Shown: positions 37,701-49,700 of the stretch, piece by piece | Position numbering within the stretch: position 1 is the stretch's first letter | Layout of the letters: the number at the start of each line of letters is the position of its first letter | Assembly: GCA_033239525.1 (NCBI GenBank) | Contig: BSYO01000005.1 | Coordinates: 27,311,341-27,375,340 of the forward strand | DNA from: Nepenthes gracilis | Lineage: Eukaryota; Streptophyta; Magnoliopsida; Caryophyllales; Nepenthaceae | DNA: 64,000 nt | Direction: 5' to 3' | Notes under the pieces: generated by a model | The model's input: the letters and a program-made list of their open reading frames with translations, nothing else | What the model was told of the DNA's origin: nothing | Databases searched by the model: none | Position numbers and translations under genes: made by a program

Positions 37701-40700
37701 GGATGAATGTATGATTTGTGCTATTCGTGCATGCTATTATGTTTTCGAAAGTGAAGGTTTAGTAATGATGTTTGGTAAATACAGTAGGTTTTATTTGTGT
37801 ATGGGCATCAGGTGTTTGTTAGTTTTCCTATATAGCACCCACTTGTTATGTGCAGTGATTGTCACAATTGCAGAGTGTAAAATATGATCGTTGTATGGCC
37901 ATTTCTGGAATTGCATGTTGCTTTACTGGGAACTTTCAGATTAAAATTGTCTTCTGTATTCTATTTGTTTGAATAAATTTGAGATGGGTGTTATCATTAC
38001 TTTTATTTTCAGCTGAAATGATGATTTACTTGTGTTGGAATTTATTCAGACTCTCCGCGTGATTCCGTACAGTTTATTGAATGGTCACCTCCTCCCTGTC
38101 CAAGAGCATTATTGATTGCAAACTTCCATGGAAGAATAACAATTTGGACTCAGCATTCCCAGGTACGAATGTCTGCAATATTGCATCTTTCTTCTGTTGC
38201 AAGTCATTGGCTTGGCTTCTTAGCTGACTAAGTCCTCCCTGCGTGTGGTTTTACATCATAATAACATTCTTTGAAAGCACCTTATGATGGTGCTCCACCT
38301 TTGTTGTTGGAATGTTCACACTTCATAATATTGATCTTATTCAGGGACCAGCTAACCTTGTGCGAGATGCTAGTTGCTGGCAGCTTGAGCATGAATGGCA
38401 GCAGGATATTGCAGTTGTAACGAAATGGCTTTCAGGGGTCTCACCGGTATTCCTCTTAGGCCTTCTGTTTTTTAGACCTTTAAAGTTATTCCTCAGATGC
38501 TTTGCTTAGGACTTTAAGAGGATCAAGGAAAAGTAAATATATTTACCAGAGGATTATTGGATTGGGTCCCTACTTGGAACCTTGTCTAGCCTTGTTCTGT
38601 ACATAGATTTTACGTTTGAGGTTTAGTGGTATATAATTGAATTTTTTTCGAAGACTGTTCCCAAGGTTCCTCAGCTAGGATTGCTTGCGAACCACGGAAC
38701 TGAACTGCCTATCAAAAAATGATGTACACTGCGTTGGAATTAAGTGAATTCTGCAGATATTCTTTGTTTGCACAGGCTTTTGAGTCATGTCATGTGTGAT
38801 ACAACTCTCTTCCTAGAGATGATGCCTAAAGAATCCTTGGTGTTTCGTGTGTTCCCAAGAATGTATTCGTTCTTCCTTTTCTTTTCCAATTCCATCATCC
38901 TGAAACCAGGCATGATTGCCCACTGGTAAATCATAATTTATTCCTCTCATTCCAACTAACAGGCATGATTAACCCTAATAGCAACCTTTTAACAATCCTT
39001 TGATTTTTCATCTTGGTAATTACTTCCTTAAAATGATATTTTCCCCCATAGTGTTCTATGTCGATTGCTTTGTTTCATAGGCAAGGTCTCCCATAATTTT
39101 TTTGCTATTATGGGAAATCCTGTAATCTATCAGGAAAGGGGCAGGAAAAAACATTGCACATCCTGTATCTGGAATCTGGATGTGAAGTTCTAATGGTGGA
39201 GCATTTGGGAAGTCTTTGATGACAAACTCTGTGATGAGATTGTTGTGAAAGATTAAGATAATGTTTCTGCATTTAATATGATTTGAATTTGGTTGTCTTG
39301 CTGCAAGATATGGAATTGTGGTTATGCAAGATTGACAGTGGTGGCTGGCCAATTCGAGGATGGACTGAAGCCTGTCTTTTTTGACAAGAAAAAATCTGTT
39401 AAATTGATTTGTGAAACACCTGAGAAATTGTTGAAAGACTCGCAAATGGGAGAAATACTTGACGATGCCTACTATTCTAGTCCTTGAGCAGTCACTTTTG
39501 AGTCTTAACATTTAAAATGCTGGGAAACAATTGAAGAGGGGTCTGAATTATCAGAAAAGTATAATCACGGCTGATACATGGACAAACAAGCAAACAGAAG
39601 TTTAAAAAAGAGCACTGCACAGTCATAACATCAAGCCAATTATAGGGAGAACCAATGACAATAATTCAGGGAGAATTCTGCAGGCGACTGAAGGAGAAGA
39701 GGATAAAATGTAACTGCTGTTGCTGCGTGTGCAATGGTACTTTTTTTAAGAAGCGGCTACAGGAAAAGCAGAATATAATAGTGCAAGATGTAAAGCAGCA
39801 TTTGAGCAGCTCCTTGGCATGTGTAATGGTGGAATTTTTCCGTCTAAGTATCTTTGTATCTGCCATTGAAGAAATTGAATTTAGTCATGCATTTCACGAT
39901 GTCTTGAAAATGACTTGGAGATGGCTTTATGAATGAGTTGAAATATAGGAAGAACTTGTTCACAGCTAGGGTAATGTTGCGTATATTGTTCTGTAGACCT
40001 TGCAATACCGTAGCCTTGGTCCATATCTTGTGTTACATTGGTAATGAACTGATCTGGATGATGATGAATTGATATGCCTTCAAGAGAAGGCAATTGGGGG
40101 GGTTTAAGATGATGGATCCAGTGTTCCAACTATGGCAGTGTAGCGTTGCATTCTCATTCTTGCTACTTCTATGGTGTTGAATGCTATCAGTTCCAGCCTA
40201 TAATCATCTCCTTAGACAAGGAATTGTTGACATTGGAATATTGATGTTAGAATATTTTGAAACAAGACTAGACTAATGAAGAAAAAACATTTGATCCTTA
40301 TTGTGACACTAAATGAGTTCTCTTAGCTTGGCAAGTGTTCATTGTGGTAGGATAAGTGAACACAATGTCCAGCAAAGTCTTGGATTGAGGCCTTTGATTC
40401 AGAATTCAAAATGTGTACTGGGCAATGAGGGGACTGTTTGAGATTTTGTGAAAGTTTCCTGGAATCTTTGTAGTCCATGTAGTGTTTTCTCCTTGTTTTC
40501 TTTTGCCTATATGTTTTTTTTTTTTGGGGAGGTTAATTTCAAGTTTTTGGGCAGAGTCATTGACTCATTATGCATCTTGTCTTGTTATTTGTCATGTCTA
40601 GTTTTTGGAATGAAAAAGTGGGTGGTACATAATGATAATTAAGAAGAGTTTTGCACTCTGGAGGTGTATTCACGAAATAGCTGTTGTAGTTGCTCGCCTG

Positions 40701-43700
40701 GTCGCACCTACTGTGGCTTATTATTGCTGTAATTAACTTTATGCATTGCATTGGGTTCTTGGGAACTTTTTCAGTGCATTTTTGTTGCTATGCAGAATGC
40801 ACTATGGGCATTAGGTACAAATCAGTTGCCCATCACATCTTAGAGCCAGTTAATTATAACCATTAATTATCTGATTTCAGATGTTGGTATCTCTTTCATT
40901 TCAAGCACCAGAGCATGAGAAGTGTTTTTTTTTTTTTTTTTTTGGGGGGGGGGGCATTTGGGTTGAGTTTGGCTGATTGGAATGGTGACGATGAAAGTGG
41001 CATTTTATCCATAAAGGGTTCATGAGGGGATTGACATGGTCCATGATAAAGGCATCCCCCGTGCGGATATGGTATGATCTATCAGTTAAGTTTCAGTTAT
41101 CACTTTGGGATCCAGAGATTAATGTGCATTTATATTTTTGGCCTAAGTCTGATGTCAAGGTTTACATTACATCCTATTGGATGCAATTCTTTTGGATGAG
41201 GTTGATGGGAATTCTGGTGCTCTGAGGAATTTATTCTTTCATAGAATGGTTTGGTTAAGGATATTGGCATTTTTTTTCTTGCCTGCGTCGTAAGGTTACT
41301 TTCTGTCTTCTGGTTTTGGCATTGCTGTTGATGCAGCTCAATTGGTTGAGGGTGATGGGGATTCTGGCACTGAGAAATTTTGTTCCTTTGAAAAATGGTT
41401 CAGGTAGGAATGCTGGCATTTCCTCTTTTTCTGGCTATTGGTCTTTTATGATATGATTTTGGAATTCCTGGGTGGTAGCATGGGTCTGCCTTCAGTTGTA
41501 AACTTGTGATCTCTGCATCCATGTACTTTTGCTTGAGAGATGACAAGCACCTCCTGTGCTCTTGATCCCTGTTCTCTTTAGCTGCATTGTGAGGATATAG
41601 GCTTCTGTTTATAATTATTTGTGCCTGTTATAAATTTGCATTTTTTTTTATTAGAGAGGATTGTTCATCTTTCCTTTTTTTGATTCATCTTTTACATGAG
41701 CCTGTACCTGTTCATATACGTCTTTCCTCAGTTACTGTACTCATTGCCTCATTTTCCTTTTAAAATTATCCTATCAGTATAGATGGCTATCTGCAAAGTC
41801 CAGTAATACGAGCTCAAAGTCAACCTTTGAGGAAAAATTTCTTTCTCAGCAACCACAAAATTCAGGTATGTCTTCAGTTCTTTGGGTGAATTTTGATCCT
41901 GTGAAGTAATTTTGCTCTCTAGTCTCTATGCTGTTTTATAATGATTATGGTGCAAATGTGGGAAACTTCCTTGATTTAGATATCTGTTTTGTATAGCTTT
42001 ATTATAGAGTGATTTATTTGTTTGTTTATTGGTTGATATGCATTGTGCAAGCTTTATCAGATTACTGTATATATCAGATTGTCTCCAGAATAGTTGCTTA
42101 TTATATTATTATTATTATTATTAATTTCTTTCACTTTCTAATCATACGTAAAACATTCTAGTCACTTTCCCTTCAATATCCAAGTATCCAACAAAAATAT
42201 GGAACTTTTTTTTTTTTGTAGTTTAGATTGACCTCTATGCAAGCAAACCTTGATATGTCCATAATTACATTAGAGATATCAAGTGCTCTCTTTACTATAA
42301 TTTAGTGTGTACCTGACTATAGGAAAACTGAATACCCTTTGGGCTCCTTTTGTTTGTGGAAAATATTTACCGAATGGAAACTATTTTCCATGGAAAATAT
42401 ATTCCTAAAATAAGTTTCCACATTTTTCTTGGAAACTTTTCAAGGAAGATAGCTTCTTGTAATATTCTCTAGCATTTGGAATGTATAAGAAAATATGCAT
42501 TATCATACAAATTGATCAATGAGAGTAGATATTTGCGGCTATTAATGGTGATAATATTTTTGTACGGTCATGAAATGATGATATTTCACGATCAAGAAAA
42601 TATTTGCATTCACCGTTGTTCAATCTTTAATGTGTCGACGCCCCTATCCACTCTGTTAGTGTCAGTAAATAGGGGCCTTGGTTGAGGCAAGCCTTATGGC
42701 AACTAGCAGGGTTGCCTAAAGCGTCGCCAGCGAATGACTGGAGATGACCGATGTCAAGGTGTGCTAGCTGGTGAACAATAGTGGCGGCCATATTCGTCAC
42801 TAGTTGATGATAGGTGACATGGTTAGAGATGTCAATGGTTGGCAATTTAATGGTGTTGGCTGAAGATGTCACAAGCTGGTCAATGATTGTAGGTGGCCGG
42901 GTTGCGCTTTGATGACTGATAGTGGCAGCTCGAAGCATCACCAACCAATGATTGGTGGCAAATCGGGCCAAAAAAGGTATCATCTTCAAGTAAAAACTTT
43001 TATCAGTTAGTGTAAATAGTCAATAGTGTGTAGTTGATGAGTTTTAGAAAATGAGTCATTTTTTGTAGTTTGAGCTTAAGGTTTCTTTTGACTAAGAAGA
43101 TATTTTCCATTGACTTATTTTCTTGCACATGCCAAACATTGAAACATGAGAAAAATATTTTCCCATTTGCGCCAAACACTGAAAAAAGGAGAAAAATATT
43201 TTCCATCAATTTGTTTTCTACAAACAAATGGAGCCTTGAAACGCTACTTTTTTCTTGTCTGTGCTCTTTTAACCCTTCAAAATCAGATCATGTGCGGGAA
43301 TTTGTCTCCCTCTCCAAATCTCTTGGATTGTGTTTGCAATGAAGTTCTATTTACTGAGTACTCAATTGAAACTCATATTATTGAAACTCATATTCTTGCT
43401 CTGTGCATTTGTTGATGCTGCCTTGATACCTTTGGTTTAGACCAGTTTGCTGCCTTCTTTGGTTTCAAAACAATTCTGATTAGTGTCGGGGCTAACGGCC
43501 AGTGTCATTTAGAGCAACGACATAGTACCCCTCTAGCAGGCAGGGTAGTTGTGTGTTCAAGCTTTTTGAAGTGAAACCTTTCTGGGGAGAGCCTGGCCTT
43601 TTTGCGGCCTGAGAGTCAAATGCCCTTGTGGGGGCCTCTCCCCTGCCCCGACCCTAGTCCTTTGTTGGCCAACTTGTCCCTCCAGGGGATGCAATAGGCT

Positions 43701-46700
43701 AAAAGAAAGGTGAATCTAGGGCTACCTCATGGGACTGAATTGGATCAAAGCATGTTTGAACCATATTGCGAAGAGATTGGAGAGGAAGCCTCTGGGATGG
43801 AAGGGCCAGTACTTGTCCAGAGGAGGTAACTTACTTTGATGTGCGTTTTAAAGGATACCTGTAAGGATGGTGGGAAGCTATGCAGATTTTGGAAGATTTC
43901 CTTTAAAGGATATGACATGGTTACACTCTCTCCATTGGGCTAGTTTTAGTCATCAAATCGATGGATTCCTGCGGTGGTGTTAGGCCTCTTTAAGTGAATA
44001 AAGCTATTCTTGCACCATGAATTTGAGATTTTGCTTGTGATGATTCAGTGATGCGGAAATAGGTAGTGGCATTAAAGTATGGGGTACATGAATCGGGCTG
44101 GGAGGCTAAGCCTGCTCAAATATCTCATGCATCTCATGGAGCTCATGGGGTATAAGTATGGAAGGTTACTTGCAAGGCAATGGAGGATTTCCTTTTTTGT
44201 GCTTGATTAGAGGTTAGTAGGGAGGATCATGTCTCCTTGTGCATGACAAGTGATGTGCACGTAAACCTCTAAAGGATTTGTTTCCTGCCCTTTTTCTGAT
44301 TGGTGACGAATCTGGTACAAAGGTGGAGGTGTTTAGCATAAAAAGGTAGCAGAGGGAGCTCACTTGTTGGGATGTGCTATGGTTTGCGATGCAGATATCA
44401 GGGATGCAGATTTGATTTTATTTTATTTTCAAATTAGATTTGATTTTATTTTCATAGTAAATTTAATTATTAATTAGCAAATATTTAAGTTTTATTTCCC
44501 ATTTGATTTTATTTCTAAATTAGAAGTTATTTGATTGCGATTTTGTTTCCAATTATCCTAGGCATAGGGTTCTCTATTTAAGAGCCCTACTTCCATTATT
44601 TGAATCAGAGTTAATAAATTAAATGAAATTTGTGTAATTATGTTTTCCTTCCTCTTTATTTTTCTGGCCTCTACCCCTCTTTCTAATATCTGTTCTCCCT
44701 CTACCCCTTCCCCTCTTCTTAGTCTCTTCTCCATTCCCCCCTATTTTCCCCTTCCTTACATCAAATTTGGTATTGGAGACTAGATTTATACCCAACAACT
44801 AGCAGCATCACCGAGTCCATCAACTCTTTTGTCTCACCATCCACTGTAACTAGCAACATCACCAACTCCGCCGTCCCGTCGTCCCGCAACATCACATCCA
44901 ATTCGCATCTTTTTCTGGCGGGTGACATATCATCTATTTCTGCTTTCGAATTATTTTAAGAAAAAAAACAATTTTTCTGTCTTGGTAGAGAAAAAATTCT
45001 TGTTGAAAAAAAAAGCAAAAAAAAAAAAAAACAGAGACTTGTTGAAAAAAAAATCTATCTCTATATATAAAAAAAGTATGAGACAGAGAGGTCTGATGAA
45101 GCAATAGCCATAGCCGACGAATCAATAGCATTCAGTGCCGCTACAACAACAAGAGGAAGAACCTGTAGCCGCCGAAACCATCCTCCACGTCACCACTGAC
45201 CTCCATGACCTCCACTTCCCCAGTCACCGCCTAGCCAAATCAAACTCCAAAACAACCAAAGCCCTAATCGATCACTCACCCCAAACCTTAATCGACCCCT
45301 CACCTTAAAGCCCAGTGCCCAAGTCCCACCACCGCCAATTAAGTCAAGCCCTGATCCATGCCGCTGCGGTAAAGCCCATTTGACCCTAGCTGCCACCTTT
45401 CTGGAAAAAAAAGGGGGAGTAGAGAGATAAGTCCCGAATCGGATTGTGCCGATTCTTCGTCATCTTCCTCTTTGCCTTCCACATCTTCGCTTCATCGTCT
45501 TTGTCCTCGTCTTTGGCTTCTTCATCTTCTATTCATCTTTTTCGACTTTGTTGCCATCTTCTTTGTTAACGTTTTCATCATTGTTTTCATCATCATCAAC
45601 CATTGCCTTCATCCCTGTCGCTGAGTGTCGCCGTTGCCGCTTGAGCATGCATGTCTCTCCCAACTGTGTGAGACGTGAGTGGGCTTTGAGGCCCGAGTGA
45701 AAGGCAAGGGAAAATAGAAGCTCAAAAAAACAAAAAAAAGGGTGAAAAAAAAACCCCCCCACTCTCACGTGTCTATTAACGTCTGTGGAAGATTGCGCAA
45801 TCACCCAATTTTTGGTTTGGGATTTTCCTATGGAAGTGTTATTCAACGGGGTCAAATTCCAACTACCCGGGGAGAATTGATGCAGATATTGAGGATATAG
45901 ATTTGATTTGATTTTACATCCAAATTAGATTTTATTTTATTTCCACAGTAGATTTGATTATTAAGTAATAGAGATTTGATTTTATTTTCAATTTAGTAGA
46001 GATTTGAGTTTTATTTCCTATTTGATTTTATTTCCAAATTAGAAATTATTTAATTGTGATTTTGTTTCCAATTATCCTAGATATAGGATTTTCTATATAA
46101 GAATTCTACATCTATTGTTTGAATTAGAGTTGATAAATTGAATGAAATTTAAGTAGCTGTGCTTTCCTTTTCTTTGCTCTTTCTACTCTTTACCCTTTTG
46201 TCTGATCTCTATTTTCCCTTAGCCTCTTCCCCTTTTCTCAGTTTCTTCTCCTTCCCCCTCTACTTTTCCCCTTCCCTACATCAGGTTGGGACTTGGGATG
46301 TGATATTTAGAAGGTGGGCTTGTAATGAGTGCGAGGTGCTGCTGCGGCCTCTCCCACATATGCTTTGCAGTTACGATATCTGTTTGTAGAGGATGCCAAT
46401 GGTTGGCTCTGAGGAGATGTTTCAGTGAGGATCACAGTCAGAGTGAGCAGCTTTGTGAAATCTAATAATAGGTTGTGTGCCCTTACAAGTTGATAGGTGC
46501 CTGTGAACCACGAGGTCAAGTTTGTCATTCGAGTATCAAGCCACAATTTTGGGTCCCCCATGGTGGACCCCTTTTAAGAACAGGGTGTTTTCTTTCCTTC
46601 TCAAATAGTTCAGTCTCCGCTAAGAGTCGGCTAGGCATTTGCTTAATCATTCTCAATTGACTTTGCTGTGGAAGACCAAAATGAAGATAAGGTGGCAGGC

Positions 46701-49700
46701 AGATGCTTGGAGGATAATTAATCTGGCAGGGTGGAGGTGTTGATGGAAAGAAAATGGAAGATTTTTTTACGATAAAGAAAGCACTGTGCAGAATATGAAA
46801 TCAGATGTCTTAGACACTTACATTTGTCTGTAGATAGATTATTCACAGGATCTTGATGAGGGACTTGAAAATTTTGCACAATATCCTTTGGGTGGACGCT
46901 ATTTGCTTGACAAGGAAGTCCCCTAATGTAATTAAGAAAGGAAGCCCCCTATTTTCGTTGCAGGTGGGGTTGTGTTGCCTGGTTGTCCCATTTCTACTAA
47001 AAAAATGGAAAAGTAGGTATTTATGATAGAAGATAAGTATAATCCCAATTAAGTTATTCTGAAGTGTATTCTGGACGGGCATGTAATTGTTAAAACTTCA
47101 CGCTTGCTTAACTTTCTCCTTTATATGACATTGGAATTATAATGCATCTTTCCTTTAGTTTGTCACTTCAATGGAAGATTCTTACTGTTCTGAATAAGGC
47201 TTTAATAAAAACTTGTCAATCTTGGACAAGTCTTTTAATCAGAAACATTCCCAGTGTTCTGAAATCCTGCAAATTTTATATAAATTGTTAAATCTACATT
47301 GAATCGCAATCTCATGCATTTCCTGCGAATTTTATATAAATTGTTAAATCTACTACATTGAATCACAATCTCATGCATTCTAATTTTTCTTCAGCTAGGT
47401 GGCCGAATTTCCTTTGTGTTTGTTCTGTTTTCTCCTCGGGCTCTGTCCAACTTCACTGGTCAGCATGGCCATCTCTTCGGAATGGTGTGGCAGCAAATTG
47501 GTTTTGCACTAGCAAAGGGCTGCTTGGTGCTGGGCCCAGCGGCATCATGGCTGCTGACGCTGTCATAACCGAGACAGGGTCCATGCATGTGGCAGGTGTT
47601 CCTATTGTCAATCCATCTACCGTTGTGGTTTGGGAGGTCACCCCTGGTCCTGGAACTGGATTTCAAGCAACTCCAAAGACCAGTGCCAGCAATGGGGTCC
47701 CACCTTCACTTAATCCTCCAAGTTGGTCAGGCTTTGCGCCTCTGGCAACATACTTGTTTAGTTGGCAAGAACATTTCATAACCGAGCTAAAGCACGGGAA
47801 AAAGCATTCGGATCAATATTTCAGTGACAATGTATCACTTCATTGTTCGCCAGTCTCAAATTTTTCAGCATATGTGAGTCCTGAGGCTGCTGCTCAATCT
47901 GCTGCAACCACTACGTGGGGCTCTGGGGTTACTGCAGTTGCTTTTGATCCAACTCGTGGAGGTTCGGTGATAGCTGTTGTGATAGTTGAGGGTACTTGAT
48001 ACTGAATTCTATGTTCTTTTTTTCTTTTTCATGTTTAAAATATGATTCATCTTCAATGTCCAATTAATCATTATATTTGAAGCATACATCTACCATGTTT
48101 TGATGTTGGAAGATGTTTGTTTGTATGTTGTGCATTTTTGGTTTGTGTTCTTTTTTTTTTCTTTTTTTTTTTTTTTAAGGGAGGTCGTTTTTGTGCCATT
48201 GAAGTCCAAATACGGCTTGGCTGTTTTTTTTTTTCCCTTTAGAAGTCAAATGCTAAAGCTATGCTTTGTGTCTGCAGAAAAGCTCAATGTAGTTGACATG
48301 GGGCCATTTTGACCTTGATTATATTCATGACATTCTACATCCTTTGCAAATCCCATTTTTTCATGAGGATACTTACTTATATTCACCTTCATGTGTAATT
48401 GCCAAGCTACTTTTCTCCATGTCTTTTACCATTTGAAATTTTGCTGCCCTTCTTTTTATAGAATTTAAATGTCGTTTCTAGTCTTTCAGCACTTATGAAA
48501 AATTCACTTTTGGATTTTGGCTAGGGGATAAAAATTTGGGAAATTCCACCATAAAATATAGACAACAATATTTTTTTTTTTCAGTGGACATTTGTTGATG
48601 GCAAACATGGGTCCTTCAAGAGTTAGGAGTCTTGCGGGGTTGTTGATAGAGAATGTGGGGCTTTCAGAGGTTATTAGGAATCTAGCTCTGCATTGGGCTG
48701 TTTTAGTTCATGTGCTTTGAAGTTCACTTATTGAAAAGCAAATGCTGCTTCCTATTGAATTGGTTTTGCTTTGCTGCTTGCTTCTTCCAAGGGGACATGA
48801 CTGGTTTCTCACTGAATGCTCAGTAATGGTTAATATTATGGAATTGTTTCATTCATCTAGTGAAAGTCCACTTTTTTTCTTGTGTCTTCTTATATCCATA
48901 TATCCCCCTGTCGTGGTAATTATTTTGTTGCTTCTTAGCTTCAGTTTTGCTTGTTTTATTTAGAATTTGGAAGCTGCTGTCTATGGCTATAGCATATATC
49001 ATACCTTTTCTGTATTGCAATTTCAGAAATATCAATATTTTGTCTGTATCTGTGCAGGGCAATACATGTCCCCGTATGACCCAGATGAAGGCCCTTCAAT
49101 AACGGGATGGAGAGTGCAGCGTTGGGAATCATGTCTTAAACCTGTTGTTCTTCATCCAATATTTGGCAATCCTACATCCAGTTTTGGTGGGCAGGCACCT
49201 GTGCAAACGGTTTGGGAGACCAAGGTTAACAAAAGTATCCCGCCTACTAATGATTTTATGCTTCACCAAGCAACACTGGCCGGATCTGCCTCTGATACAT
49301 TAAACAAGTCTGACTCATCTGCTGAAAAGGCAGAAAGGGTCACTTTTGATCCATTTGATATGCCCAGTGATGTTAGAACACTTGCTCGGGTTGTGTACTC
49401 TGCTCACGGTGGTGAGGTCGCTGTTGCATTTCTTCGTGGTGGTGTACATATCTTTTCTGGACCAGGCTTTGCACCCATCGATAACTATCAGATTCATGTT
49501 GGCTCAGCTATCGCCCCTCCTGCCTTTTCTTCAACAAGCTGCTGTTCTGCTTCTGTTTGGCATGATTCCAGCAAAGACTTCACCATTCTGAAGATAATAC
49601 GTGTTCTTCCTCCGGCTGTTCCAAGTAATCAGGCCAAAGCCAATTCTTCAACATGGGAACGTGCAATTGCAGAGAGGTAAATTATATTGCTGCATCTTTT

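Larger units (their letters stand above)
34859..38049 (+). other. MED16 intron 3
   Basis: 3,191 bp. It contains a 58-bp tandem duplication (35537-35651) and two SINE copies (36828-37160). The remainder shows nothing recognisable. Confidence 0.85.
38447..41777 (+). other. MED16 intron 5
   Basis: 3,331 bp. It holds an overlapping pair of unexplained open frames around 39056-39511, a homopolymer T/G block (40927-40954) and an old local duplication (about 41195-41420). No exon-like MED16 sequence is left in it. Confidence 0.8.
44385..46283 (+). mobile_element. TRIM-like miniature LTR retroelement
   Basis: Direct LTRs of 379 bp (44385-44763) and 406 bp (45878-46283) start TG and end CATCA. The 5' LTR is followed by TTTGGTATTGGAGAC (44766-44780), a Met-tRNA-type primer-binding site. 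The 3' LTR is preceded by a purine tract CGGGGAGAA. The 1.1 kb interior has no gag or pol. Four bases GGTT flank both sides (44381-44384 and 46284-46287), a partial target duplication. Size and structure fit terminal-repeat retrotransposons in miniature. It lies in sense orientation in MED16. Confidence 0.8.
41866..47394 (+). other. MED16 intron 6 (5.5 kb, insertion-rich)
   Basis: The largest intron. It contains an inverted-repeat element (42341-43235), a possible SINE (about 43490-43670), a TRIM-like LTR element (44385-46283) and a 56-59 bp tandem duplication (47266-47380). The rest shows nothing recognisable. Confidence 0.85.

Noticed and set aside
45446..45855. Frames in the interior of the TRIM-like element as gag or pol
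   Set aside because: Composition is low-complexity and no retroviral-type motif is present on either strand.
47453..47666. Minus-strand frames of 62 and 68 codons within MED16 exon 7
   Set aside because: They are reverse-strand shadows of the strongly conserved exon 7 coding sequence.
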